This document shows positions 46,870 through 60,184 of a stretch of DNA of 64,000 nt, piece after piece. Source of the DNA: Zoroaster sp. YZ-2022. Its lineage: Eukaryota > Echinodermata > Asteroidea > Forcipulatida > Zoroasteridae. Position 1 is the stretch's first letter. The number at the start of each line of letters is the position of its first letter. The translations under genes were made by a program, and so were the position numbers. The notes beneath the pieces are model-generated. The model was not told the DNA's origin. It searched no databases and was given only the letters and a program-made list of their open reading frames with translations. The DNA lies in assembly GCA_029582265.1 (NCBI GenBank), contig CM055830.1, positions 20,359,365-20,423,364 of the forward strand, written 5' to 3'.

Positions 46870-49800
46870 CAGGTACAGTAACCAGCACTTGATTAACATG
46901 ACAATTCAGAGAACCGACTTGAAAAGACGAGAAATTCAATCAAGTACAAACAAAACATGATGTCTCATCTGATCCCACTGTGACATCACTGTGACATCAT
47001 TGTGCACATATCATTAGCATACAGATCGAAAACTGTCAGAAGAGGTATTAAAACACCCACAACATGACAACTAAAATGGATGTCAATCCTGATACAGAGT
47101 TGTACATAATGTTTGCATGTACTACACAGTTCTTCATTAAGCCCTTTATAACGTGGGCTAAACCAATTAGCTTTGTACGTTTTATGTTGTTAAATTTTCA
47201 ATTAAAATCCTGCAGGCTTCCACTATGCATCACTTTTGACATAAACAAATCACCGGGAGCATAATAAACGCACGGCTCGTTTTGACAAATGGTTGGATTT
47301 TTATAACAAAGGTGAGAAAAATAATTTCCTAAACTACGTGTAGGGGACTTAGTTTATAACTGCTTGATTAGATGCGGTCTTAGACTAAATCCCCTAGATG
47401 TTTTCCCGTTTATAACTGCTGTTTTTATTAAAGAACAATTCTCTACCACTCTTTAAGCTTTAATTTTAACAATTTATTTTCAGAATATTTTATGGGTATG
47501 TTATATTATTATGCAGTGCATCAAAAGGAACATTTTAGTATTAGTTTACCAGTGTTTCCAATGTATCATTATCATTATTAAACGACCAACGTGCGAAAGT
47601 GGCAGCTTTTTACGTTGTGTCGCACGGTCAAACGAGTAAAATGATGAAAATACGTTACACATTTGAAATGGTTATTCACGTAAGAATGCTTCAAAAATAA
47701 TGCCAATGCATCGTTACTAATCGGTAATGACACGCCATAATCTTTCACTTGTTGGATTCTCTCTTAAAAGTAATATAGGTTTTCCCAGCCAATTTAAACA
47801 CTGCGTCATTGTGTTTCGCGCGAAATTTGATGCTGCTCAAAATAATCATTCAATTTCATTTTATGAGTAGGCAATAGTACTCTTGCGTCATGCGATTTAA
47901 ACAAAATAACCATCTAATTTAACAATCCACTCGAACATCATTCAATTTCGCAGGAGCTTTTCGTGGCGCGTATTTGGTCATTCAAATTCATTATTGGGCA
48001 AGCATTTGTGAAATTTGTGCAACTTAATTGACACTTTGTTAAACCTCGTTTAACTTTAGTTTCCTACAGATTTTTAAAGGTATAAAAACGGTTCACTAAT
48101 GAATGAATGGACAATTATAAACCAGCATAAAAATGATAAAAACATTCTCAAACAATAAAAACAGGTTATAATGAAACAGTCCAATATAACATAAATGTTT
48201 CAAAAACGCATTACATAAAGATTCTAATTCTAATTCAATCTAATTAGATTCAATTTAATTAGAGAATGAACAAAACAAAGAAAGACCGATTGGCCCTATA
48301 TAAAGTGTACGAGAAACGCACATGAATAAAGAACAAAAAATAAGTTTGAATTGGAGTAAACATATGAAACGTATTCTGTTGTCTTTTTTGCATTTGTTTC
48401 TCGTATTTATTTTTTGAATTCTCATTTTGCGAAATTGATTGCCGTTATACGAAAATGAAAGTAACATTTTAGTGAAAATCTCCAGTTGAACTAACTCTGC
48501 TAAATTGGATGAAGAATGTGCATTACTAAAAAGAACGACGTATAATTATGCTAAATTGAATATAATGCCACATGAATTCACATAGCCTGAAAATGAAACT
48601 GAATGCTTGAATTGTTAATTCGAAACATAGTAACAACTGGAGAGGCAAAATCGCTTTAATAAGAACGTATGAAAGTGAAATTGGCTGCTTATTTGCCGAA
48701 ATTGACCGGGAAAACCTATTATTTGTAGCTTTGCATGGTGAAAAGGATACATAAAGACTGTTTGCGGTGACACCAAGTGAAATTCTCAAATTGAGTAGTA
48801 ATTGGAGAATGGATTGTATTCTCTTTTGATTCTTAAGAAGTATCCATGTGTCATTTAATCAATGTTGATGATCCTTTTAAGTGATTTCCTAACAGATGTT
48901 CAGTTCATATAATTATGATGTTCGAATGAAAACGAAGTATATGTTTACCGGTCAAATAATGCATATGTTTTATTATACTATTTTTGTTTTTGTGAACGAC
49001 GCAACGTAAGCTGAAATGTACACGTGCATGTTGGTTGCTTTAAAGAACGTAAGCATACTCGTAAAACAGTTTTGCAATACACAACAATAACGGAAAGTGC
49101 GTGAATCATTGACCCGGACGAACATGACAAGTCGCCAATGAATGATTCGTGTTATAATTGAAAGGCCATCAATCAAAATAAAAATCTAAACTATTAAAAA
49201 CCAAAAATACCGCCAACATCGTTTTTTTTAAAATAAAACAAAAATCCTGTGACGGATGTCACGATGGCAACTATCTTTTGCAATCACTTTAAAAGCTCAT
49301 GTTTACCAATGGAAATTACCTGGGTGTGCCTCCATGGAGTAAAATCACGATCACGTTTAATTTTGCAGACGGCCACAAGCCAATGCACTATCGGGGATGA
49401 TTATAATATAACATTATAATTATCAATGTAACACATACGGAGTAAAGTACTAGCGAATATTGTGCAAAGTCGCCCCAAGGAATCGCCGATACATAGAGAA
49501 CTTCAAAATCAATTAATCAAATGCCCCTGAGAAAAAATAGATACTGGAATAATAAAATATATTGACAGTCTGAATTATCGAGGGGAAAACACACACATGC
49601 AAGGAAAATTATATTTTTGGAAGTGTTATGTTTTTACCTCATGAGCTCCAACGCACTGTTATACACAAAAACGCGCCTTGTGGTGATATCACCATTAAGA
49701 ACATTGAAAGTCATGGACTTCAAAAACTAATTTCAAATGTCCTTTGCCATAACGCCATCTAGAAATAGCCTGCAGTCTTCCCCCACTCGACCGTCTTTAT

Positions 49801-49980
49801 TAGGACCCGAACTTAATGTTTTGTTATGTTTTATTTTTGTTTAAAAAAAATCAATTATCACAATTACAAAAAGTACAAAATAATTTTGTTTGTATTATTA
49901 ATTAGTAATGACTGGTACAAATTTACACGTATACACTGTACAGAGAGCAAGACCCAGTTAAGTGGACCAAGCAAACCAAA
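46870..49980. other. No gene; unclassified dispersed repeat at 48250-48810
   Basis: A hairpin (TAGGGGAcTTAGT / ACTAAaTCCCCTA) lies at 47341-47398. The 47800-48810 region is AT-rich, with many recurring 'AATTCAATTT' or 'AATTTCAC' type motifs in both orientations. The part near 48755-48810 matches 39150-39215 inverted. No protein evidence. Confidence 0.45.
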
Positions 49981-50009
49981 GCGAACCAAGAAAGTGGACA
50001 AGAGAAGGT

Positions 50010-50290
50010 TTAGGCTAGCAGGTAGTCATCATCATTATCATCATCATTCGGCTGCAGAGCAGGCGACCACAATCTTCCTCCATGCAATGCGATCTACGAC
50101 AAGTGTGGCAATCTGGTCCTCCTGCAGCATGCCCTCCCCATCCCCCAGCAAACGTTATGTCAAATAATTATGATAAGCGCTGCCGTCCCGGTCTTCTTCT
50201 GCCTTGCTGAGGTAGCAGGTTCTTCGGGAGGAAGATGATGGATATGCCCCAGGAACCTCAACTGACGGGACCTCATGCAATTAATTAGAG
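50010..50290 (-). pseudogene. LINE C-terminal remnant with GAT-rich tail
   Basis: Reading minus with one frameshift and one stop, the sequence gives RQLRFLGHIHHLP..EPAT, GRRRPGRQRLS, then RLLGDGEGMLQEDQIATL, VVDRIAWRKIVVACSAAE and a stop. A (GAT)n-like tail follows (50025-50050). The 'LRFLGH', 'GRRRPGR' and 'DR..WR..V.AC' blocks are characteristic C-terminal ends of non-LTR retrotransposons. It belongs to a different clade from the CR1/L2-like copies. Heavily truncated. Confidence 0.75.
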
Positions 50291-52409
50291 ACTCAGAGCC
50301 GGCCATAGCATAATATGCTTGTATTTGGGACATGATTCTGTGCGCTTGATATTCAGCATAATGCTGTAGTATGAGGTGCCAAAAACATTAATTTTGCTTT
50401 CCATAGCAGGTAGTACGGTATACAAGGGTTTGGAAGGGTTTGGAGGAACAGACAAAGAAGTGGTGTGAGGGCTAAGTAGGATTAATACAATTATGGAGTT
50501 AGTGAGTACATGTATACTGTAGATGTAGAGGAGAACCAGAAAAAAAGTAAGGTGAAGTGAGCAAAATAAACCTTATTGCATAGGTCAGCTCTTGCTGCGA
50601 GCTCATTCGCCTTGCGTGCTTGCCCGCACGGTGTACTGGTTTGTATGATTCCACAGCCTTTCAGACCAATCAACGTTTGGACTTCATTTTAGGGCTAAGT
50701 TCCTTTATTCCACAATCCATAATCAATTAGAATTGTTCAAACTTTTTAATAATGTGAAACCAAAAATGTTAATTGAGAACAGTTCAGTAATCTTCCTCTG
50801 TCTAACAAGCAGACAATGTGAAAACATAACATACCTAATGCGGTTTTCTGCGATTATTTCAAGATGTAAAATGTTGAATTGCTATTATTCTGGGATTAAG
50901 AAAGTTATACACTTTCATTTGAGACACAGAACGAAAACAATCCGTCAAGAATTAGTACCAGTAAATACAATTTCTAATTATTCAAAGGCGGGACTCTGCA
51001 TTTTAATCCTCAGGTTGCATGTAACCACTCAATGTATTGAATGTAAGGGGCCGATTACATTTTTTTAAACAACGATTTTATCTTTCAAGTTTCGTTCACG
51101 TTATACATACTATTTTGTGGGTCGTCTTAGCCAAACACGAGCGATATATATTTAATAGCTAAATATTTGGCAAGGCAGCTAATTTTAAATATATTTTACT
51201 CAGAAAACAAAAACTGCACACACCTGATTTTTTTATTTTTTTTTATTATATATATAAATATGTTTGGCAAAAGTGCAGGACAAACATTCTTTATCAATTA
51301 TTCATCGTAGCGGATGTTTCCCTCAGAGTGTCCCACGTTAGCAAACCTGGACACTAATCAATATTGATAAGGTGTCCAAACGGGCATGATCGATGTTGAA
51401 ATCCTGTCCATGACACAAAGAACTCAGTTGCCACGGTGACAGGGTGTGGGTGGGGCAACTCACTAAAAGCAGCTGAGCTGATGTCAATGGACGTACTTGC
51501 GTTGTGGTAGCCATCACAAGTATAATGCGCCCACATCACCTGTTGTACCCAACGCTCCCGCTTGAGCCGTCCGATGATTTAACACGGGGATTTGATATGA
51601 TTTATTACAATTTAAACCTTACCAAGATCTTGTTAAATTTTATAAATATTATTTGCATATTTGAATAATCATTGCAAAAATGCCCATCCCTTAATTTGTA
51701 TAACGTTAATGCACGATCATCTATACTTGTACTACCCAAGGTAAATATACATGTTTACGTCACTTCGTCAAAACAACAAATGCAGTTACTAATACTGAGA
51801 TGTCAGTCCCTTGCATAATTAGCGTAATTAAGAAAAATAAGTATAGGCCTTATGTTGGAAATTGATGACGAAATGTTTTCCTGATCCGTACAACCCAGCA
51901 TTAGAGAAGCTGCAGTATCTGTTTAAGGTTACAAATACTAAACTGAATAAATTAATGGAGATTGTAAGAAGACAAAGTGAGTAAGAAAGTGAGAGATTGC
52001 TCTGATCTGCTACCGTACTTTTGACGACTTGGTTCTTCATACTCTAGACATTGTTTAAGTCGCTCACTAGTTCTGATCCCTGAGTTGGTAACATAAAAAG
52101 CCCCTAGTACGATGGGTTCATTGTTTGCCTTATCCGCTCTGTGCACAACATGTTTCAGGTACGTTCAGCAATTACAAACAGCAGCGATTTGTTTTTCTGG
52201 AGACAATAATTGCCATTATGCAATTGTCTATATGCATTCATATGAATACAGCGTGTAATCAAAAATAAAGGAAATACATAACAAATATCAATTTAATACT
52301 AACAAAATCAATCGAACTACGTCCACGTTATTAACAGGTAAACGTTTATACCATCATGCTATTATGCAAATCGAAAGTTTGGGTGAATTTATTATAATTA
52401 ACAGTTAGG
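50291..52409. other. No recognisable feature
   Basis: Short frames only, with the old similarity of 51520-51790 to 45840-46170 noted above. No gene is supported. Confidence 0.45.
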
Positions 52410-52597
52410 CAGTGGCGTAGCTGAAGGGGAAGGGGCAGGGGGAGGCCCCCACTTCCAAAATAATGTCTGTCGGTTCACAAACTTGTTGGTATTTCTGATT
52501 GACATAATTTGTCGGCTCATTTTTTGTTTTGTGTTGGTAAATTTACCCACAAAAATTTCCCCGCCCCCCTACTTTAAAAATCCTGGCTACGCCACTG
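52410..52597. mobile_element. hAT-type MITE, 188 bp
   Basis: Ends CAGTGGCGTAGCTGA and TGGCTACGCCACTG. The flanks 'CAGTTAGG' and 'GCAGTAGG' suggest a target duplication with one indel. The interior has G- and C-rich blocks like its relatives at 15841 and 26820. Confidence 0.85.
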
Positions 52598-52605
52598 GCA
52601 GTAGG

Positions 52606-53308
52606 CCTACAATTATATAACAACCTTAAAAAGACAATGACAACAGTTGTCTGTAGAAAATTATTGCTGCCGGGGCATTTACAATACCGCTGCTAAACGT
52701 TTGCAATTGGCTTTCTATTACACTAACATGATACTTCTGATCTCTATATAAAGAGCCGTATTATTAATACTGACTGCAAGTGTACACCATCAATGACGCA
52801 CCATATAATGTTTAATGGCCTTGACAGGACAGACAGGGGGCGTTTTCACCGATAGAGGGCTAAGATGACAGATATCGGGTACAAAAATCAGTGGAACTTC
52901 AACGCTTTGTTCAAATCAAGAAACCGGAAAAACAGTCGTCCAGTTACTAGTCCGTTCTGAGGATGCTACTGCTAAATTATTCATAAACCTCTAGCAAAAT
53001 GAATAATTTATTAATGCAAATGTATTCAAACCAATCACCGTAAGACAAAGTTTGGGCTCTTCTATATTTAAATAAGTGATACCGTAACAAATTACTTACC
53101 TAATGCATTACGGTATGTATTAACATTTCTCTACCAAATCGGTAGAGAAATATAAAGAAAAACATAAAGAAAGACCACAGAACGGACTGGTCAAGGCCCT
53201 CGAGCCGTCCGCTATTCGCGTACGTGTTTTTTTTGTGTGTGTGTGTGTGTGTGTGTGTTTTGTGTTTCAGTTGCCGCGTGGGCCTTGACTTAAGGCAGAA
53301 GTCTATTA
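52606..53308. other. No gene; (GT)n at about 53233-53257
   Basis: Contains a short GT microsatellite. An inverted pair, 'GTCAAGGCCC' (53190) and 'GGGCCTTGAC' (53280), surrounds it just before the satellite array. Confidence 0.5.
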
Positions 53309-56300
53309 CCAACATGAAGAGTGCCACTGGTGCACTAACCTAGACTCACGGTATAGTACTCCAAGAACAATGGATTTGGCCCATTCCTGACCAACGTGAA
53401 GAGTGCCACTCGTGCACTAACCTAGACTCACGGTATAGTACTCCAAGAACAATGGATTTGGCCCATTCCTGACCAACGTGAAGAGTGCCACTCGTGCACT
53501 AACCTAGACTCACGGTATAGTACTCCAAGAACAATGGATTTGGCCCATTCCTGACCAACGTGAAGAGTGCCACTCGTGCACTAACCTAGACTCACGGTAT
53601 AGTACTCCAAGAACAATGGATTTGGCCCATTCCTGACCAACATGAAGAGTGCCACTCGTGCACTAACCTAGACTCACGGTATAGTACTCCAAGAACAATG
53701 GATTTGGCCCATTCCTGACCAACATGTAGAGTGCCACTCGTGCACTAACCTAGACTCACGGTATAGTACTCCAAGAACAATGGATTTGGCCCATTCCTGA
53801 CCAACATGTAGAGTGCCACTCGTGCACTAACCTAGACTCACGGTATAGTACTCCAAGAACAATGGATTTGGCCCATTCCTGACCAACATGAAGAGTGCCA
53901 CTCGTGTACTAACCTAGACTCACGGTATAGTACTCCAAGAACAATGGATTTGGCCCATTCCTGACCAACATGTAGAGTGTCACTCGTGTACTAACCTAGA
54001 CTCACGGTATAGTACTCCAAGAACAATGGATTTGGCCCATTCCTGACAAACATGTAGAGTGCCACTCGTGCACTAACCTAGACTCACGGTATAGTACTCC
54101 AAGAACAATGGATTTGGCCCATTCCTGACCAACATGAAGAGTGCCACACGGGTACTAACATAGACTCACGGTATAGTACTCCAAGAACAATGGTTGGCCA
54201 TTCCTGACCTACATGTAGAGTGCCACTCGTGCACTAACCTAGACTCACGGTATAGTACTCCAAGAACAATGGATTTGGCCCATTCCTGACAAACATGAAG
54301 AGTGCCACTCGTGCACTAACCTAGACTCACGGTATAGTAAGTACTCCAAGAACAATGGATTTGGCCCATTCCTGACCAACATGTAGAGTGCCACTCGTGC
54401 ACTAACCTAGACTCACGGTATAGTACTCCAAGAACAATGGATTTGGCCCATTCCTGACCAACATGAAGAGTGCCACTCGTGCACTAACCTAGACTCACGG
54501 TATAGTACTCCAAGAACAATGGATTTGGCCCATTCCTGACCAACATGAAGAGTGTCACTCGTGCACTAACCTAGACTCACGGTATAGTACTCCAAGAACA
54601 ATGGATTTGGCCCATTCCTGACCAACGTGAAGAGTGCCACTCGTGCACTAACCTAAACTCACGGTATAGTACTCCAAGAACAATGGATTTGGCCCATTCC
54701 TGACCAACATGTAGAGTGTCACTCAGCACCAACCTAAACTCACGGTATAGTACTCCAAGAACAATGGATTTGGCCCATTCCCGACCAACGTGAAGAGTGC
54801 CACTCGTGCACCAACCTAGACTCACGGTATGATACTCCAAGAACAATGGATTTTGGCCCATTCCTGACCAACATGAAGAGTGTCACTCGTGCACCAACCT
54901 AAACTCACGGTATAGTACTCCAAGAACAATGGATTTGGCCCATTCCTGACCAACATGAAGAGTGCCACTCGTGCACTAACTCTGACTCACGGTATAGTAC
55001 TCCAAGAACAATGGGTTGGCCCATTCCTGACCAACATGTAGAGTGTCACCGTGCACTAACCTAGACTCACGGTATAGTACTCCAAGAACAATGGATTTGG
55101 CCCATTCCTGACAAACATGTAGAGTGCCACTCGTGCACTAACCTAGACTCACGGTATAGTACTCCAAGAACAATGGATTTGGCCCATTCCTGACCAACAT
55201 GTAGAGTGCCACTCGTGCACTAACCAAGACTCACGGTATAGTACTCCAGAACAATGGTTGGCCCATTCCTGACCAACATGAAGAGTGCCACTCGTGCACT
55301 AACCTAGACTCACGGTATAGTACTCCAATAACAATGGATTTGGCCCATTCCTGACCAACATGTAGAGTGCCACTCGTGTACTAACCTAGACTCACGGTAT
55401 AGTACTCCAAGAACAATGGATTTGGCCCATTCGACAAACATGAAGAGTGCCACTCGTGCACTAACCCAGACTCACGGTATAGTAAGTACTCCAAGAACAA
55501 TGGTTGGCCCATTCCTGACCAACATGTAGAGTGCCACTCGTGCACTAACCTAGACTCACGGTATAGTACTCCAAGAACAATGGATTTGGCCCATTCCTGA
55601 CCAACATGAAGAGTGCCACTCGTGCACTAACCTAGACTCACGGTATAGTACTCCAAGAACAATGGATTTGGCCCATTCCTGACCAACATGAAGAGTGTCA
55701 CTCGTGCACTAACCTAGACTCACGGTATAGTACTCCAAGAACAATGGATTTGGCCCATTCCTGACCAACGTGAAGAGTGCCACTCGTGCACTAACCTAAA
55801 CTCACGGTATAGTACTCCAAGAACAATGGATTTGGCCCATTCCTGACCAACATGTAGAGTGTCACTCGTGCACTAACCTAAACTCACGGTATAGTACTCC
55901 AAGAACAATGGATTTGGCCCATTCCTGACCAACATGAAGAGTGCCACTCGTGCACTAACCTAGACTCACGGTATAGTACTCCAAGAACAATGGATTTGGC
56001 CCATTCCTGACCAACATGTAGAGTGTCACTCGTGCACTAACCTAAACTCACGGTATAGTACTCCAAGAACAATGGATTTGGCCCATTCCTGACCAACATG
56101 TAGAGTGTCACTCGTGCACTAACCTAAACTCACGGTATAGTACTCCAAGAACAATGGATTTGGCCCATTCCTGACCAACATGTAGAGTGCCACTCGTGTA
56201 CTAACCTAGACTCACGGTATAGTACTCCAAGAACAATGGATTTGGCCCATTCCTGACCAACATGTAGAGTGCCACTCGTGTACTAACCTAAACTCACGGT

Positions 56301-56586
56301 ATAGTACTCCAAGAACAATGGATTTGGCCCATTCCTGACCAACATGAAGAGTGCCACTCGTGTACTAACCTAGACTCACGGTATAGTACTCCAAGAACAA
56401 TGGATTTGGCCCATTCCTGACCAACATGTAGAGTGCCACTCGTGTACTAACCTAAACTCACGGTATAGTACTCCAAGAACAATGGATTTGGCCCATTCCT
56501 GACCAACATGTAGAGTGCCACTCGTGTACTAACCTAGACTCACGGTATAGTACTCCAAGAACAATGGATTTGGCCCATTGCTGACC
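53309..56586 (+). repeat. Satellite array, 82-bp unit, about 40 copies
   Basis: The unit includes 'GAGTGCCACTCGTGCACTAA', 'CTAGACTCACGGTATAGTA' and 'GAACAATGGATTTGGCCCAT', then 'TCCTGACCAAC'. Copies are highly similar. They differ at the ATGAAG/ATGTAG/GTGAAG, GCC/GTC, GCACT/GTACT and TAGACT/TAAACT sites. A few have short indels (AGTAAGTACTCC twice, TGGTTGGCC several times). The array ends cleanly in 'CCATTGCTGACC'. Minus-strand frames over it just read the repeat. Confidence 0.97.
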
Positions 56587-58133
56587 TTTTGTTCCACAAA
56601 CTGAAGTGCAAGGTATAAAAAAAGCAGAGCAGTCTGTGATACTTTCCGAGCGTGTGAGAGAACTGTATCTCTTGCGCACACCTTAGCGCTTACTGAACGC
56701 GCCCATTATTCGCCACAAAGGATGGTTCGCCTGCGTATGTAGTCTAGTTTAAGACTGCGTCAAGATAGCTAGGAACTCGTTTCGCGTGGAAACGCCTATC
56801 CCATGATACCCCACGGCAGGCCGGGCTAGGGGAGCAAAACCTGTACCCAAGCTCGTTGTGCGTGCGCGCATTTGGAGTACAATGCCGTGGTATGGATTAC
56901 AGCAGGCTGGAACACTTCATGTGGGTAAAGGACTTCTGCTTACGGATATGTTAGAAGAGGGACGCCCTTCTATCCTACCAAAATGTTTCATGTTTGTTAG
57001 ACATCGACAAGTTAAATACAGCTGATTAGAAGGAATAAAATGCAAACGGTAGTCGATTTAAATTTGACAATCTGAAGTAACAATGAAGCAAGTCTGCTAT
57101 GTAACGATAGCCAACAGCCCTATCGTAACGAAACATAAATTGACGATTTGAGGGACAAACAACATCATTAATCATATCAGATAATGTCAAAATATCTTTG
57201 AGCATATCAGATTACTTCTGCCAGCTTCTAATTAATGTCTGTTTCTGGTCTCGTCAATCATTACAAACACACGTGTAGAATGATCACCCGCCAGCCACTT
57301 GTTACAAGTTCATTTACTGTATAGTGTGTACTTTTCCCACCGATAATTTCAGTTATTTTTTTTATTGCTACTTAATTGAGGGAAAGGTAACGCAATACCT
57401 TCTGATGAAATTTTATCCAAATTAAACGCCCGAAGCATGGCTTTTCCGGAAATTTCCGGCAACTTTATTTTTAATCGAAGCCTGTATTATTTTACATGAG
57501 AAAAGTTAACATTATACTTATTAAGATGCCATGTTTCACTATCTAATTGCCAGATGCGAGGTTTTTGCAGTACGTCCCAAAATGAATCGTTAGTGGGTCT
57601 GTCAATTTATGACAATTGAACCCAGTTTCACCATTGAACCTATATGAACCCAGTTCCTACAAATATTTGTATATCTCATGTTAATGTAGTTGTGTTCCTT
57701 TGTGAGTGTCATATTACCAATGTTCGGATTGATGGGTCGGGGAGGGGGTCACGGCACAATTCCCCCTCCCCCTTGAGCACTTCCAACGCATTCTTGTAAT
57801 CCAATATGGCCGACATTAAATTCAAATGCAAGATTTTTATTTTAGCCATTTTCTTGATTATTTTTAGTTAGGTTGTTGAAATTTTGTTTAGCCAAAAAAT
57901 ATGTATTTAAAACATTAACAGCGCTATGGATGTGATTTGGCCTATATAATAATTATATGTCTGCTTTTACTGTATTTTTTGGCAAAACAAATGTCCATTC
58001 AATTTCTACAGTGCCCCCTGACGGGGACTTGTTGACCTCATCTGACAGATCCACATCCCTACGAATTTTCATGAAAATAGGCTAAATATTAAAGAAACCA
58101 TGGTAGGGGAACAATTTAACCTCCCTCCCCCCA
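56587..58133. other. No gene; TATA-like element just after the satellite
   Basis: 'GGTATAAAAAAAGCAGAG' at about 56612-56629 is TATA-like and lies 25 bp after the array. A GC-richer stretch follows to about 56890. I see no reading frame that would be driven. The rest is AT-rich. Confidence 0.35.
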
Positions 58134-58245
58134 ATTAGGGTCATTAGGGTGATCAGGGTCATATTAGGGTCATTAGGGTTATTCTGTGTTTACAACCCCA
58201 CCCCACAACACCCCCACCCCACCCCCACCACCACCCCCACATCCG
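58134..58245. repeat. TTAGGGTCA-type minisatellite and C-rich tract
   Basis: Several 'ATTAGGGTCATTAGGGT' style repeats (58134-58182) are followed by a CCCCACCCCC-rich stretch (58196-58241). It is telomere-like in motif but not a clean TTAGGG array. Confidence 0.65.
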
Positions 58246-58916
58246 CGTTTAGTGTAAGTACAGGTGATTTGAATAATGTCCTTGGTATTTTTTTCTGTGG
58301 GGTCATTGTAATTTGCGGAGCTCTAAGTTTGGAATACAAAGGTCAATGTTCATGGAAAGGTTTATACAGTACACATAAGAATTTCAGGAATTGGGTGTGG
58401 CCTTTTGTCGGAGTGTGAAGAGGGATAAGTCAGATACGTACAGTTCTTAACATCTCACACCCATCCAGCACTCCAGTCGCTGCTTGCAAGATATACGCTT
58501 ACCAGTTGTCTGCCCTCTCTGCAAATCAGCCTGTTATTGTAAATCTTCGAATGGACTTTGGCTTGAAGAAAAAATAATTACAGAAAAGGGGAAGCATTTT
58601 AATAAATCATTTGTTACTACGGGCCGGCGATAAGTAGCAAGACTACAAACCTAAACTGCACATGGCGGTGCGACCGCCAAAAAGACGGCCGTCAGTGCCT
58701 GTGAAACATTTTTCGTAACTGAAAATAACGGTAGTCCTCATGCATGTTGGCCTCTTGTGGCTGATTAATGCAAATATTGATGTAATGCATTACAGCTAGG
58801 GGGCGCTATTGAACATAATTATCTGAAAATCCAGATAAAACATTATAAATCGTTTTTAAATAATACAAATAACCTGTGCATCAAAGGTATATTTATAGGT
58901 TGGTGAAATTCTTTTT
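58246..58916. other. No recognisable feature
   Basis: Short frames with no family match and no repeat. Confidence 0.4.
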
Positions 58917-59105
58917 TTTCATAGTCGAACCCACAACCTCATGTTAGTGCAGACGTCTTAACCTCTCGACCACCAAGCTTGCCCAATGACGAATGGTCGG
59001 CTAGAATCCTATATAGCAGCGGGTTCCGCGATATATATAGTTTGGTGAATTTCTTGCGTCGGGTGATAAACAATTGATTTAATTTAACCCCACACCGACG
59101 TGTGT
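58917..59105 (-). repeat. Third locus of the tRNA-Ser-like LINE 5' unit
   Basis: Plus-strand text 'GCAGACGTCTTAACCTCTCG', 'CTATATAGCAGCGGGTTCCG', 'TTCTTGCGTCGGGTGATAAA' and 'CACACCGACGTGTG' matches the unit at 37215-37915. The order is permuted: the head is followed on its other side by the end of the preceding unit. So this piece also derives from a tandem of units. The B box is decayed. Confidence 0.75.
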
Positions 59106-60180
59106 GTATTTCAATCTAAATATTTCTTTCACAACTGGGTATGTTGGATCTTGGATAGAGATTTCAAGAAAGTTGATTCTACAAGGAAATATATTGCGGT
59201 TTTATTTGAAATGAACATGAAGATTTGTATTTCAAGTTTAACAATTGTAGTTTCCAAAGCTTTTGAGAACTTCAAGTATGTGCACTTGAGTGTTGTTCGT
59301 ATATTTCCTTGACTGTCTCCAACACTGCCTACTAAACTCTATATTGCCACTCATCAGGTGTGTCTAAGGATATTGAAAACTTCAGAGCCTGAATCAAGCT
59401 TAATGTCACTCAAATTTACTAACATTATTTTTTTTTGTTTCCACTTATATGATTGTTGTATTGCTTGTCTTATTTCTGTTTTAGTGCTTACATTGTGTTC
59501 ACTTGACCGCGGCATTTCAGCTAATTAATAATAATAAGAACATTAATGATTATTTTGGCCTAATGGTCTGTTTACCAAAGCACAGAGTTCAAGCATACTA
59601 GTAGTACTGATTCCTGAGTATTAATTAGTGTTCGTCTAGAAACGTCAATTATTAGTTAAGACTGTCTGAAAACATTTTCAGCTGAAGATAGATGGTGCGT
59701 GGCTTTCGTCATTCTTACGCTTTTGTTTGACAATCACAACAGGGAATAATCACGATGATTATACAAATACTGGGTACCTACAAGTTCAATGGGGGAATTG
59801 TTATATCACGAGGTAACATTTGGACTGTTTCATCTTCACGATAATGTTCAATACAATCAGTCCAGATGGTACCGATTGATAATTTATAATAAATGCTCTC
59901 ATCTTACGAAAAAATAAACTCAATATTTATTTTATAAAGCACAATCATAGATCCTGGTAACTTAATGTCTATGTGTACGCAATTATTATTATAATTTCTT
60001 ATTTCTTATTGTACATAGCAGCCATAATGCTGAATTGAGACAATATCAAAATAAAAGCATTACAGTGAAAATACATACAATTTCAAAAACAAACAGATCA
60101 ATACAAGTTGAAAATTGTAAAACACAATTATAACATTTAAAGTAAGAACTGAAAACAATAAACAGACACGTGACAGTTTT
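59106..60180. other. No recognisable feature
   Basis: AT-rich sequence with short frames only. Confidence 0.5.
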
Positions 60181-60184
60181 AGGA

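Noticed and set aside
53309..56586. CRISPR-like regular spacing
   Set aside because: There are no unique spacers. Units are wholly repeated, and the surrounding DNA is eukaryotic.
56612..56629. Core promoter after the satellite
   Set aside because: A TATA-like string alone, with no downstream gene, is not enough in AT-rich DNA.
54577..56679. Minus-strand frames with repeating GQNPLFLE/AKSIVLGVLY-like text
   Set aside because: They read the 82-bp satellite. The repeat period is not a multiple of three and the frames do not persist across the array.
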